Shown: one piece after another, positions 26,996-35,298 of the stretch
How the letters are laid out: every line of letters starts with the position of its first letter
Position numbering within the stretch: position 1 is the stretch's first letter
From: JAAURS01 sp031362245
Lineage (GTDB): Bacteria > Cyanobacteriota > Cyanobacteriia > Thermosynechococcales > Thermosynechococcaceae
Assembly: GCA_031362245.1 (NCBI GenBank)
Contig: JANLSD010000192.1
Span: 1 to 64,000, forward strand
Length of the DNA: 64,000 nt
Direction of reading: 5' to 3'
The notes under the pieces: generated by a model
Databases searched by the model: none
Told to the model about the DNA's origin: nothing
Seen by the model: the letters and a program-made list of their open reading frames with translations, nothing else
Position numbers and translations under genes: made by a program

Positions 26996-27934
26996 TTATC
27001 TTTTAGTCTTTGTAGGTAGAACCTGCCTAACAAACCGACTTAAAGAATAGCCAGGATTACATAGTATAGATAAGGCTAAATATACTCCTCCATAAAGATA
27101 GGAGCCATCTCCTACCGACAAGCCTGCTTTTCGATAGAAAAACATCCCATAGGTCTTCAAGCCTCGATCAAGACGAGCCAGCCAAAATATATGATTATAA
27201 TCTTCCTGAAATTCTTCAAAAGTTTGAGATGGAAGTTTTGCAAGAGATCTACGATGGCTCGTGATTATATATCTCATTAAAACACGTTGAAAAAAGAATC
27301 GCTTCATCGAAACACTTTGATTGTGAATTCGGTATTGTAGCAACGGTTCTGGAATTGCCAGAACTGGACCATAAGCAGTCATCCGATTAAAAAGATCTAA
27401 ATCCTCTACTGGCTCAAACTCAGTTCTATAACCACCAGCCGCAATGAGGGATTCTTTCTTTAAGATAACTGTGGGATGGATTAACTGAACCAAGTGTCCA
27501 TCATCTCGGCGATCCTCAAAGTCTTCGATAGAAGTCGGCCCGCTTGCTGCTAGTCCTAGTTTCTTCCCGTTAGCGCTTATATAATAGGCGTAGGTTCCCC
27601 ATGCCACAACTTGGGGAAATAAACACGACGCCTCAACTTGCCGTTGAAAACGATCTGGTAATGCAATGTCATCTGCATCCATCCGCGCAATCCACGGATA
27701 TTGAGCTTCCGCAATCCCTAAATTCAGCGCACAGCTTAAACCTTTATGTTCTCCTTTAATCACTTTAACTTTAGGATTGCTTAAGTACGAATTTATTATC
27801 TCTAAAGTATTATCGGTTGAGCCATCATCTACAATAATGAGTTCAAACTCCTGGAAGGTTTGCTGTAAAATACTTTCAATTGCTTCAGCCAAAAAGGTAG
27901 CTGCGTTGTAAGCCGGTAAAACAACACTGATCAT
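26996..27934 (-). CDS. GT2-family glycosyltransferase
   Basis: A 312-residue GT-A enzyme. It starts MISVVLPAYNAATFLAEAIE, followed by IIVDDGSTDNT and the DxD-type site ARMDADDIALPDRF (about residue 83-96). The acceptor side has ED (PVEDLDLFNRM) and QYRIHNQSVS. It has the usual fold of inverting transferases that build lipid-linked repeat units. It is the first gene of a three-gene minus-strand operon with the GT4 and polymerase genes. A 370-bp gap upstream probably holds the promoter. Confidence 0.93.
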   Translation of the reverse strand: MISVVLPAYNAATFLAEAIESILQQTFQEFELIIVDDGSTDNTLEIINSYLSNPKVKVIKGEHKGLSCALNLGIAEAQYPWIARMDADDIALPDRFQRQVEASCLFPQVVAWGTYAYYISANGKKLGLAASGPTSIEDFEDRRDDGHLVQLIHPTVILKKESLIAAGGYRTEFEPVEDLDLFNRMTAYGPVLAIPEPLLQYRIHNQSVSMKRFFFQRVLMRYIITSHRRSLAKLPSQTFEEFQEDYNHIFWLARLDRGLKTYGMFFYRKAGLSVGDGSYLYGGVYLALSILCNPGYSLSRFVRQVLPTKTKR

Positions 27935-28304
27935 TTTAACTCCGGGTACCTAGAAATTTTGTGATGAGTGGGTTCACCTTTTATGCCTGATATAACTCTG
28001 ACAGGACTACCTCAACGGGTAAATTTCAAAAATTAGAGGAATCTAAATTTTAGTCAAATATTAAACCCAAAAACTTTAGTGAAGTCTCCCTAGATACGTC
28101 TGCAAATCCGATAGCAATGACTGGAACAAAAGTTATAGAAATATTCTAAAGTCTATCCGTGAAAAACTTTTAGGGTTGACGGTTTCTTACACAACTCACA
28201 GTAGCATTATAAAAACCAGTAGAGTTGGAGTGGCGTCACACAAATACACTCCTGGGGGAATATATCTACTACTATAGCTAAAATAAAATTTTTCTTGCCA
28301 TAGT
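27935..28304. other. 370-bp intergenic region
   Basis: This lies between two minus-strand glycosyltransferase genes and is AT-rich. It probably carries the promoter for the GT2-GT4-polymerase run. I see no reading frame or strong repeat in it. Confidence 0.5.
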
Positions 28305-29516
28305 TCATAGAACTCCATCAAAAATAACCCTTGCAAACTTATCTGCTGAATTTTCCTGTGCAAAAATTTTCATTTGCACAACATCAAATGGTTTTGCGTT
28401 GTTCCTAACTAAAAGACTGCTTAACCCCGTGGCAATTTCTGAAGGCTTGCTAGAATCAATTGCTAGGCCAAGACGATATTTCTTGACCATTTCTCCCATC
28501 AGTCCAAAGTTGGAACTCAAGACAGGTTTGCCTGCTACGGCAGCTTGGAGCAAGATTCCACTCATTCCAACATGGTGTTGATAAGGGGCCAAAACAATAT
28601 CAGCCATTTGAAAATACACAGGCACTTCAGATTCAATCAGAAATTCAAACTGACTGATAATTTGTACCGCACTAGCTGAATGAATCTCTGCAATCTTGGC
28701 TACCAGGCGTTTATGGTCTTGAAGATTTACTTGCCCAGCTAAGACAATACATAATGACGATTGAAGTTGACTTGGCAAATCTAGTAATGCATCCAGGGTT
28801 TCATAAATCCCTTTCCGCCCGGTGAGTGCCCCAAACAAAAGAGCAATTTGTCTATTTCCCTCCACACCTAACCGTTCTCTTAGCTGTAAAATTTGTTTGG
28901 ATGAGACTAAAGCCTCTACAATCGGGTCGGCAAGAGGCAAAACCTGTACTTTTTTTTGAAACTTTTGGAGGTATTTAACAGCAAAGGGATCTAAGGAAAA
29001 TAGTGTTTTAAGTTGGGGATTACGAAACACCTGTCTTAACAATAATTTTTCTCTGACCTGCTGAATGCGATCGCGCCTCGTTAAGCGACATTGGGTAAAG
29101 TTTTGATAGTGGAATGTTGGCCTAAAGTAAATCCCTGAAATCGGACAAGGCGAACGTTCAGCCAATATCAAGGGAAGCTGGTACGGATCAAAATAAAGAA
29201 TCAGACAGTGGTCAGACTTAAATTTTTCCGCATAACGACAAAGTAAATTCCACTCCTGAAAAGACCGCTGCATTCGCTGCAATGGTCCAAGATTATGAGG
29301 TTTAAACTCGTTTTCTTCTTGCTCCGAAATAGGAATAAATTGAATAGAGCAATGATTATATTTTGTAGCTAAGTCAATGACATCAGTATGATGTTGAATA
29401 AACCTTGGTGAGACTACAATGTCTAAATCAAAGGGCAACTGATGCTTCCCCCACCATTGAATCAGATGCTGAATGTAAATGGGATGATGACCGTTAATTG
29501 AAAGATCAAACAGCAT
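28305..29516 (-). CDS. GT-B glycosyltransferase (GT4-like)
   Basis: 403 residues. The N-terminus MLFDLSINGHHPIYIQHLI resembles a GT4-like group that begins with a Gly-His-His motif, also seen in the 39776-40999 product. The donor half has ALLFGALTGRKGIYETLDAL, CIVLAGQVN, ADIVLAPYQHHVGMSGILLQAAVAGKPVL and a C-terminal helix. The classical E-x7-E is absent, as in that group. The ATG at 29516 is chosen; a TTG six codons before it is also open. It has one HIP1 octamer. It is paired with the methyltransferase gene (77 bp upstream). Confidence 0.82.
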   Translation of the reverse strand: MLFDLSINGHHPIYIQHLIQWWGKHQLPFDLDIVVSPRFIQHHTDVIDLATKYNHCSIQFIPISEQEENEFKPHNLGPLQRMQRSFQEWNLLCRYAEKFKSDHCLILYFDPYQLPLILAERSPCPISGIYFRPTFHYQNFTQCRLTRRDRIQQVREKLLLRQVFRNPQLKTLFSLDPFAVKYLQKFQKKVQVLPLADPIVEALVSSKQILQLRERLGVEGNRQIALLFGALTGRKGIYETLDALLDLPSQLQSSLCIVLAGQVNLQDHKRLVAKIAEIHSASAVQIISQFEFLIESEVPVYFQMADIVLAPYQHHVGMSGILLQAAVAGKPVLSSNFGLMGEMVKKYRLGLAIDSSKPSEIATGLSSLLVRNNAKPFDVVQMKIFAQENSADKFARVIFDGVL

Positions 29517-29593
29517 TAACCTCTGGTGATACAAATTAGCTCCTAAATGTATTGCAAAAAATCCGAAAATTATTGAACAGAAGAAAATCTAAT

Positions 29594-30451
29594 CTATTTT
29601 GTTCCAATGATAGTCATCCCCCGAAACAATAAAGGTAAACCAGCAATATCTCGCCTCATTGGATAGGGAAACAAACTTACTAACGCTTCAATACCTTTCA
29701 AAAAAACTTGGGTAGCTCTAGATAGAGGGATGGAAATATGATGAGTTTTATAACTTTTATAATAGTTAATCTTAGAAAAGTTAACTGCACAAAACAAATC
29801 ATATAGTTCAGTAACCGTATACTCTTTCAAGTGTAGGCCCGTAGCGACTGAGTCAAAATGCCAGGAAATATCATGTGGGCCAGAAAGTCGATTGGGCGTA
29901 ATACATACATAAATTCCTCCTGGAACCAAAACCCTCATTATTTCAGCTAGCTGCTCAACGGCATCATCTGGATGCAAATGCTCCATAACTTGATGGCTAT
30001 AAACCACATCAACACTGCTGTTAGAAAGTGGAATACTAGATCCATCAGAAATAACCAGTTCAAAGTTAGATGGGAATTTTAGTTCATCTTTAAATTCTTT
30101 TGTCACATCCACTGCATAAGATTTTTTGACGTATTTGGCCACCTCAATCGTGAGGCTACAGTCTCCAGGACCAAGTTCCAAAAAAGTAAGTTCAGATCTT
30201 AAAAATGGCTTAATAAGCTGCATTCGTTGCGCAACAACCCAAGCTAAAGCCTGAGGTTTCTTTTTCCTTAGTGAAATTGAATTATTAGGTAGCGTTTGAT
30301 ATAGTTCATTATAGACGCTAGTATATAAGTGGCTTCTATCTTCTTTGCTAGCTACTTTAAGGCTGTCAGCCAATCTTCTTTCGATGTCATAATGTATCTT
30401 GACTTGCTCTATATTCTGATAGTGTTTATCTATAAATTTTTTCTTGCTCAT
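29594..30451 (-). CDS. SAM-dependent class I methyltransferase
   Basis: A 285-residue protein with a Rossmann-like methyltransferase core: motif I FLELGPGDCSLTIEVAKY (about 90), the acidic residue after strand 2 (YAVDV), motif VISDGSSIPLSNSSVDVVYSHQVMEHL (about 128-154, the UbiE/COQ5-like region), and LVPGGIYVCITPN. It could O-methylate a sugar or a lipid carrier. An in-frame GTG five codons upstream (30466) is an alternative start. It is the first gene of a minus-strand pair with a glycosyltransferase gene. Confidence 0.9.
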   Translation of the reverse strand: MSKKKFIDKHYQNIEQVKIHYDIERRLADSLKVASKEDRSHLYTSVYNELYQTLPNNSISLRKKKPQALAWVVAQRMQLIKPFLRSELTFLELGPGDCSLTIEVAKYVKKSYAVDVTKEFKDELKFPSNFELVISDGSSIPLSNSSVDVVYSHQVMEHLHPDDAVEQLAEIMRVLVPGGIYVCITPNRLSGPHDISWHFDSVATGLHLKEYTVTELYDLFCAVNFSKINYYKSYKTHHISIPLSRATQVFLKGIEALVSLFPYPMRRDIAGLPLLFRGMTIIGTK

Positions 30452-30466
30452 CTGAGTTATACTCAC

Positions 30467-31326
30467 TAAAATATAATATTTACCAAAAATTTAATATATT
30501 TCCAACGAAGCTTGATAGCCAGAAACAAAAAACACTTTTAGTGCAATTCAAAATAAATTATATTGAAATCAATCTCTTATTAACTCGCAACTAACCGATC
30601 ATGGAGGATTAGGAAAAGATATTGTATTTTATAGATGGAGCACATCATATAGATATCAGCTAATTAAGCACTCACCAAAGATATCCCACATTATAGTGCC
30701 CACTTTCTATAGGAAATTGAAAGAGAGGTGTATAAATTCAAAGTTTATTGAGCCTTCTCCCAGGAATCAATTAAGATATTGTTCCCGCGCCTTAATAATC
30801 TATATAAATATTTATGTATTTATCATATATGGAGCTAGAAGTCTAAATTCAATACCTATCAACCTCCTCAGAATACAAACCAAAGGACAACGATGCTTAA
30901 AAGTGTTGACTCCTAGCACAGCCGCTTACCTTTAAATTACCATATCTCAACTCTGTAGGTGAAGTAGTGAAAACGACGGACTGGGTTTCTTTGTGTATAT
31001 CCTCTGGATAAGAAGTATCGCTAAAATGAGAAAGACTTAGGTTTTTAAGCTATCTTGCGATTATTTTCTTAATAAATCTTAAAAAGGTGAATTAAGATTT
31101 ATCCTTCGTAAGTTCTAAGTCTATCTTGGGCTAAAAGTGTAATCTTCTATACCATTAAATTGATTTGCTATCCCTGATCATGGTTAGATAAAGATCCTCT
31201 TAGATCGGGGCTTAGTAGAGTTGCAATCTTAGAATATGTTATTGATATCTTCTATACTTTTTAAGCTATATTGAGTTCTGCTCCATTCTTGTGCGTTTAT
31301 AATTTTCTATCCCTTATTTATCACTA
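30467..31326. other. 860-bp AT-rich intergenic region with nested inverted repeats
   Basis: This separates the divergent methyltransferase and GT4 genes. I find no gene with family features; one small frame near 30696 has no ribosome site. A structured element (31033-31122, listed separately) lies in the right half. The rest looks like plain AT-rich spacer or decayed sequence. Confidence 0.5.
31033..31122. repeat. Nested inverted repeats upstream of tandem GT4 genes
   Basis: The inner arms ATAAATCTTAA (31072-31082) and TTAAGATTTAT (31092-31102) pair perfectly over a nine-base loop. The outer arms AGACTTAG (31033-31040) and CTAAGTCT (31115-31122) are also perfect complements. No T-run follows. 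It may be an operator, an RNA structure or the remnant of a small mobile repeat. Confidence 0.4.
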
Positions 31327-32484
31327 GTGTCAAATCAGCCGCACACTAAAGTCGCTTTTTTCCTCTATTCCTTAGATGGAGGCGGAGCAGAGCGTGTCAT
31401 CGTAAACCTCGCCTGTAATTTCGTTAGGAGAGGAATTAAGGTCGATATGGTTTTAGTCCAAGCTAAAGGACCATATCTTTCTCAACTACTTCCTGAAGTT
31501 CGTATTGTTACTTTAAAGGCGGAAAAAACTCAATATAGTCTCCGGGATCTAGTCGGGTATTTGCGTCGTGAGCGTCCAGATGTCTTGATTTCATCAATGC
31601 ACTATGCCAATGAAGTTGCTTTGTGGGCAAAAGCATTAGCAAAAGTACCTACTAGAGTTATCGTATGCGAACAAAATACTCTGTCTCAATATGCTCAAAA
31701 CACATCTAGAGGTGTTGAGCGATGGACTCCACTCTGGGCAAGGTTATTTTATCCTTGGGCCGACAATATTATTGCGGCATCTCAAGGTGTTGCTCAAGAC
31801 CTCAGTAAGGTGACGGGATTACCACTTTCCCGTATCAAGGTGATTTATAATCCCGTCGTTACACCAGAACTTAAACAACTTGCCCGGGTGTCGGTGAATC
31901 ATCCCTGGTTTGCAGATGGGGAACCCCCTGTGATTTTGGGTGTGGGTCGTTTAGTTGGACAGAAAGATTTTCTGACGCTTATTCGTGCGTTTGAACAAGT
32001 TCGGCGATCGCAGCCCTCACGGCTCATGATTTTAGGATCCAATGCTGGCAGTCGTCCTGCACTGGAGGCGCTGGTGCAAGAGTTGGGCCTAGAAGAAGAG
32101 GTTGCAATGCCGGGATTTGTGGATAACCCCTATTGTTATATGGCAAAAGCAAACGTTTTTGTTCTGTCTTCTAGGTGGGAAGGATTTGGCAATGTTGTGG
32201 TTGAAGCATTAGCCGTGGGGACCCCAGTCGTTTCCACTGATTGCGAAAGTGGCCCTGCCGAAATTTTAGCCCAAGGGAAATATGGTGAATTAGTGCCTAT
32301 TGGAGATTCATCTGCTATGGCAACAGCTATTCTCAAAGTATTCAGTGGACAGGTACCGCGTGTCGATCCATCTTGGCTAGAACAGTTCAGCCTTGAACCC
32401 ATTGCTGACCAGTATTTAAGCATCATGGGTATTACAGAAAATTCTGTGACTTACAACAAATCAATCGAAGAGGATGTTCTATGA
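31327..32484 (+). CDS. GT4-family glycosyltransferase (tandem copy 1)
   Basis: A 385-residue GT-B enzyme of the GT4 group. It starts VAFFLYSLDGGGAERVIVNLA, then CEQNTLSQYAQN, the donor-side VGRLVGQKDFLTLIRAF, and the intact E-x7-E in EGFGNVVVEALAVGTPVVSTD. The donor-phosphate loop usually reading G-x-G-P is LILG-like 'MILGSNAGSRPALE' here, an oddity. The start is GTG with no strong ribosome site. It is a clear paralogue of the next gene and overlaps it by four bases (ATGA). It carries a GCGATCGC site. Confidence 0.92.
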   Translation: MSNQPHTKVAFFLYSLDGGGAERVIVNLACNFVRRGIKVDMVLVQAKGPYLSQLLPEVRIVTLKAEKTQYSLRDLVGYLRRERPDVLISSMHYANEVALWAKALAKVPTRVIVCEQNTLSQYAQNTSRGVERWTPLWARLFYPWADNIIAASQGVAQDLSKVTGLPLSRIKVIYNPVVTPELKQLARVSVNHPWFADGEPPVILGVGRLVGQKDFLTLIRAFEQVRRSQPSRLMILGSNAGSRPALEALVQELGLEEEVAMPGFVDNPYCYMAKANVFVLSSRWEGFGNVVVEALAVGTPVVSTDCESGPAEILAQGKYGELVPIGDSSAMATAILKVFSGQVPRVDPSWLEQFSLEPIADQYLSIMGITENSVTYNKSIEEDVL

Positions 32485-33593
32485 CCGATATTCCGCCCCG
32501 CGTCGCTTTATTTCTCCGATACTTCGGTGGCGGTGGTGCAGATCTGGCGATGGCTTACTTGGCTCGGGGCTTTCTTGACAAAGGACTTAATATAGACTTT
32601 TTATTGAGTCAGCCTGGAGGCCCTCATATGTGGAAAATTCCTTCCGAAGCTAGGATTATTGACTTAGGAGGATTTGGAAATTTTGCCACCCTCAAGGGCT
32701 TAACGAGTTATCTCAAAAAAGAAAAACCCAAAGCGTTGCTTTCCGCGCTTCACTTTAATAATGAAATTGCAGTCGTTGCAAAATATTGGGCAGGCGTTTC
32801 CACTAAGATTGTGGTCTGTGAACAAAATACTTTATCCAAACGAGCACACAATGAAACACAGTTTTTGAAGCGAATTACACCCTTCCTTGCAAAAATGACC
32901 TATCCCTGGGCAGATAGTGTGGTTGCAGTTTCTCAAGGCGTCGCTCAAGATCTATCAAATTTAACGGGTCTTCCCCTTGAAAGATTTGAAGTCATCTATA
33001 ACCCAGCAGTCACGACAACATTATTCGAAAAATCTAAGGAACCCTTAGATCATCCGTGGTTTGCAGTAGGAGAACCCCCAGTTATTCTAGGGGTTGGTAA
33101 ACTGGAAGCCCAAAAAGACTTTCCCACACTCATTCACGCCTTTGCGCAAGTTCGAAAGGAACAAAGAGCTAGGCTCATCATTTTAGGATGGGGACCAGAT
33201 CAAAATCGGGAGTCTCTAGAGGTTTTAGCCAAGGAATTGGGAGTCCACGAAGATGTTTCTTTAGCCGGCTATGTCAATAATCCCTATGCTTATATGGCCC
33301 GCTCTGCGGTATTTGCCCTCTCTTCACAATGGGAAGGACTGCCCTTTGTTCTGGTCGAAGCCATGGCGCTAGGGATTCCCGTTGTTTCGACAGATTGCAA
33401 AAGTGGGCCCGCCGAGGTTTTAGACCATGGTCGATATGGATCATTAGTGCCCGTTGGCAATAGTCACGCATTAGGTCATGCAATTTCAAAGGTATTATCT
33501 GAACGGCCTGACCCTGTAGACAAAGAATGGCTTGCCCAATTTACACTAGAAACAATTACTAAACAGTACCTTAACGTATTGATCCCTGAATAA
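32481..33593 (+). CDS. GT4-family glycosyltransferase (tandem copy 2)
   Basis: 370 residues, colinear with the upstream enzyme through most of its length: CEQNTLSKRAHNE, WADSVVAVSQGVAQDLSNLTGLP, the donor domain VGKLEAQKDFPTLIHAF, a normal LGWGPDQNRE loop and E-x7-E in EGLPFVLVEAMALGIPVVSTD. The N-terminal acceptor domain is the most diverged part (YFGGGGADLAMA against SLDGGGAERV). Translational coupling through ATGA suggests the two work in successive steps on the same chain. Confidence 0.92.
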   Translation: MTDIPPRVALFLRYFGGGGADLAMAYLARGFLDKGLNIDFLLSQPGGPHMWKIPSEARIIDLGGFGNFATLKGLTSYLKKEKPKALLSALHFNNEIAVVAKYWAGVSTKIVVCEQNTLSKRAHNETQFLKRITPFLAKMTYPWADSVVAVSQGVAQDLSNLTGLPLERFEVIYNPAVTTTLFEKSKEPLDHPWFAVGEPPVILGVGKLEAQKDFPTLIHAFAQVRKEQRARLIILGWGPDQNRESLEVLAKELGVHEDVSLAGYVNNPYAYMARSAVFALSSQWEGLPFVLVEAMALGIPVVSTDCKSGPAEVLDHGRYGSLVPVGNSHALGHAISKVLSERPDPVDKEWLAQFTLETITKQYLNVLIPE

Positions 33594-33610
33594 TCTAAAC
33601 CTTAATCCGT

Positions 33611-34786
33611 TCAAGAATTCGTTTTAGTTTTATAGTTTTCTAAGACAGCATTTGTAACATGGCTCAAAAACTGGGCGGCTGCCTCTGGACTGTACTGTTT
33701 CATTAATTCTTTAGATTTTTGCCCCATTGCTTTAGATAAATTCTGATCGTCCATAAACTGCTTAATGACATTGGCAACTTGCTGCGGATTATAAGGGTCA
33801 AAACGATACCCATTCTGGCCCTCAATAATAAGCTCCGAAGCGCCTGCTTTTTCTGAACATAGTATCGCTTTTCCAAATGCCATTGCTTCTAGAACAACCA
33901 CGCCCCAAGTATCTTCTAGGGTTGGCAAAATAAAAACATCAGCCTGGTCAAAATAAAACCCGAGCTGACCGTAATCTAGCTTGCCTATCCAATGAATATT
34001 TCCGGCCAAGTTATTTTTTTTGCTAAAATTTTCTAACAGCTCTTTTTGGGATCCATCTCCTACTATGACAATAGAATAACCATCCAATCCTTGTTGATTC
34101 AGCAGAACACAAGCCTCTAATAATTGGAGCAACCCTTTACGAGGCGTTAGACTTCCAACAAACAATAAGATCGGTTTTTGAAACGAAACTATCTTTTCTG
34201 AGTCTTTGAATATATTCCCTAAGAGAGATGCAACACAAGGCACTTCGTAGGGATGAACAAAAACGCGATCTTGTGCTGCATTCAAAGTTTCGATCAAATA
34301 TTTCTCACCACTACGGCTATTGGTAATACAAGCATCTGAAGTTTTTAGCATTATTCGTCTTAATGCTAAACGAACTGGAGAATTTAGATAATCTACCCCA
34401 GGTGAGCTGCCTTCATAGGCGATTACAACTCGCCATCTTCCTAAAGGTTTAAATAACAGACAAATAAGAGTCCACAATCCAAATGAATTAGAAAAGATAA
34501 TGTCAGGCTTAAATTTAAAGAGATAATTTACAATATTGATAGGCAGATATGTAAAATTAGAGCCATATCCAACTTCCGATTTCTGTAATGAAATAATTTT
34601 TCGGTTGCCAACAATTTCTACAGAAAATGAATCTTCAAAACCTGGTGCATAACCATGCCATCTAGGTGTAAATGTCATAGTGTGAGGAAAAAGCTTCGTA
34701 AGCTCTTTCAGCATTGGTTGCCAATAGTAAAAAGCAGAGGTTAGCAACCAAGCAATTCGTGGATATTGAGAGTCTTTTTGATTCAT
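33611..34786 (-). CDS. GT4-family glycosyltransferase
   Basis: A 391-residue GT-B enzyme. The N-terminal half has WLLTSAFYYWQPMLKEL, a YEGSSPGVDY motif and ACITNSRSGEKYL. The donor half has LLFVGSLTPRKGLLQLLEAC, IVGDGSQKELLE and LPTLEDTWGVVVLEAMAFGKAIL. It is paralogous to the 37501-38646 product, which lies on the other side of the heparinase-family gene in opposite orientation. I used ATG 34786; an in-frame TTG 12 codons upstream is possible. It stands alone and is convergent with the tandem GT4 pair. Confidence 0.9.
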   Translation of the reverse strand: MNQKDSQYPRIAWLLTSAFYYWQPMLKELTKLFPHTMTFTPRWHGYAPGFEDSFSVEIVGNRKIISLQKSEVGYGSNFTYLPINIVNYLFKFKPDIIFSNSFGLWTLICLLFKPLGRWRVVIAYEGSSPGVDYLNSPVRLALRRIMLKTSDACITNSRSGEKYLIETLNAAQDRVFVHPYEVPCVASLLGNIFKDSEKIVSFQKPILLFVGSLTPRKGLLQLLEACVLLNQQGLDGYSIVIVGDGSQKELLENFSKKNNLAGNIHWIGKLDYGQLGFYFDQADVFILPTLEDTWGVVVLEAMAFGKAILCSEKAGASELIIEGQNGYRFDPYNPQQVANVIKQFMDDQNLSKAMGQKSKELMKQYSPEAAAQFLSHVTNAVLENYKTKTNS

Positions 34787-34822
34787 GATATTTTTAAATT
34801 GTGAAGATGAGTTTTCACTCAA

Positions 34823-35298
34823 TACAGAAAGACGGCATAAATCTAAAAGAAGAACTAAAAACGAAAATTCTTTAATTATTTTATAACTCCATACGCAAAA
34901 AACTGATCAGGGAAATTGACAACTTAGAAAAGTACAATCCTATATTGACGGGCCTAGGTTGATAAAGGTGTATTGAAGTTATCCACATTTTGCAATAAAC
35001 TAGTACCTGTATACTACCAAAAATAGACCTTGCTCTCTCTTTGAATGTTTGCTCATACACATAAATAATGAAAGTATTTCAAATGTTTGACGCAGAACCT
35101 AACGGATGTGTTATGTTTGTTACCAAATTTTGCTTGATTTTAAGTGCTCAATTTTAAACAAATTTAAAGCACTGTCTGATTAAGCTCAAGAACACTAGTC
35201 TTTGACACTTTGCCTTAAGATATTGGTCAATCCACTTGACAACTCTTCGTAGCAAGCTTAGCAGAATCATTTTTAAGCCAGCTTTGTTTGTCTCTCTG
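34823..35298. other. Divergent intergenic region (about 480 bp)
   Basis: This lies between the minus-strand GT4 gene and the plus-strand heparinase-family gene and is AT-rich. It probably holds both promoters. A weak inverted repeat AGTGCT...AGCACT is seen near 35143-35173. No gene is supported, apart from the possible TTG-started extension of the heparinase-family gene from 35236. Confidence 0.4.

Noticed and set aside
30696..30935. 79-codon plus-strand frame in the 860-bp gap
   Set aside because: No ribosome site or recognisable domain, and composition typical of AT-rich noncoding DNA.
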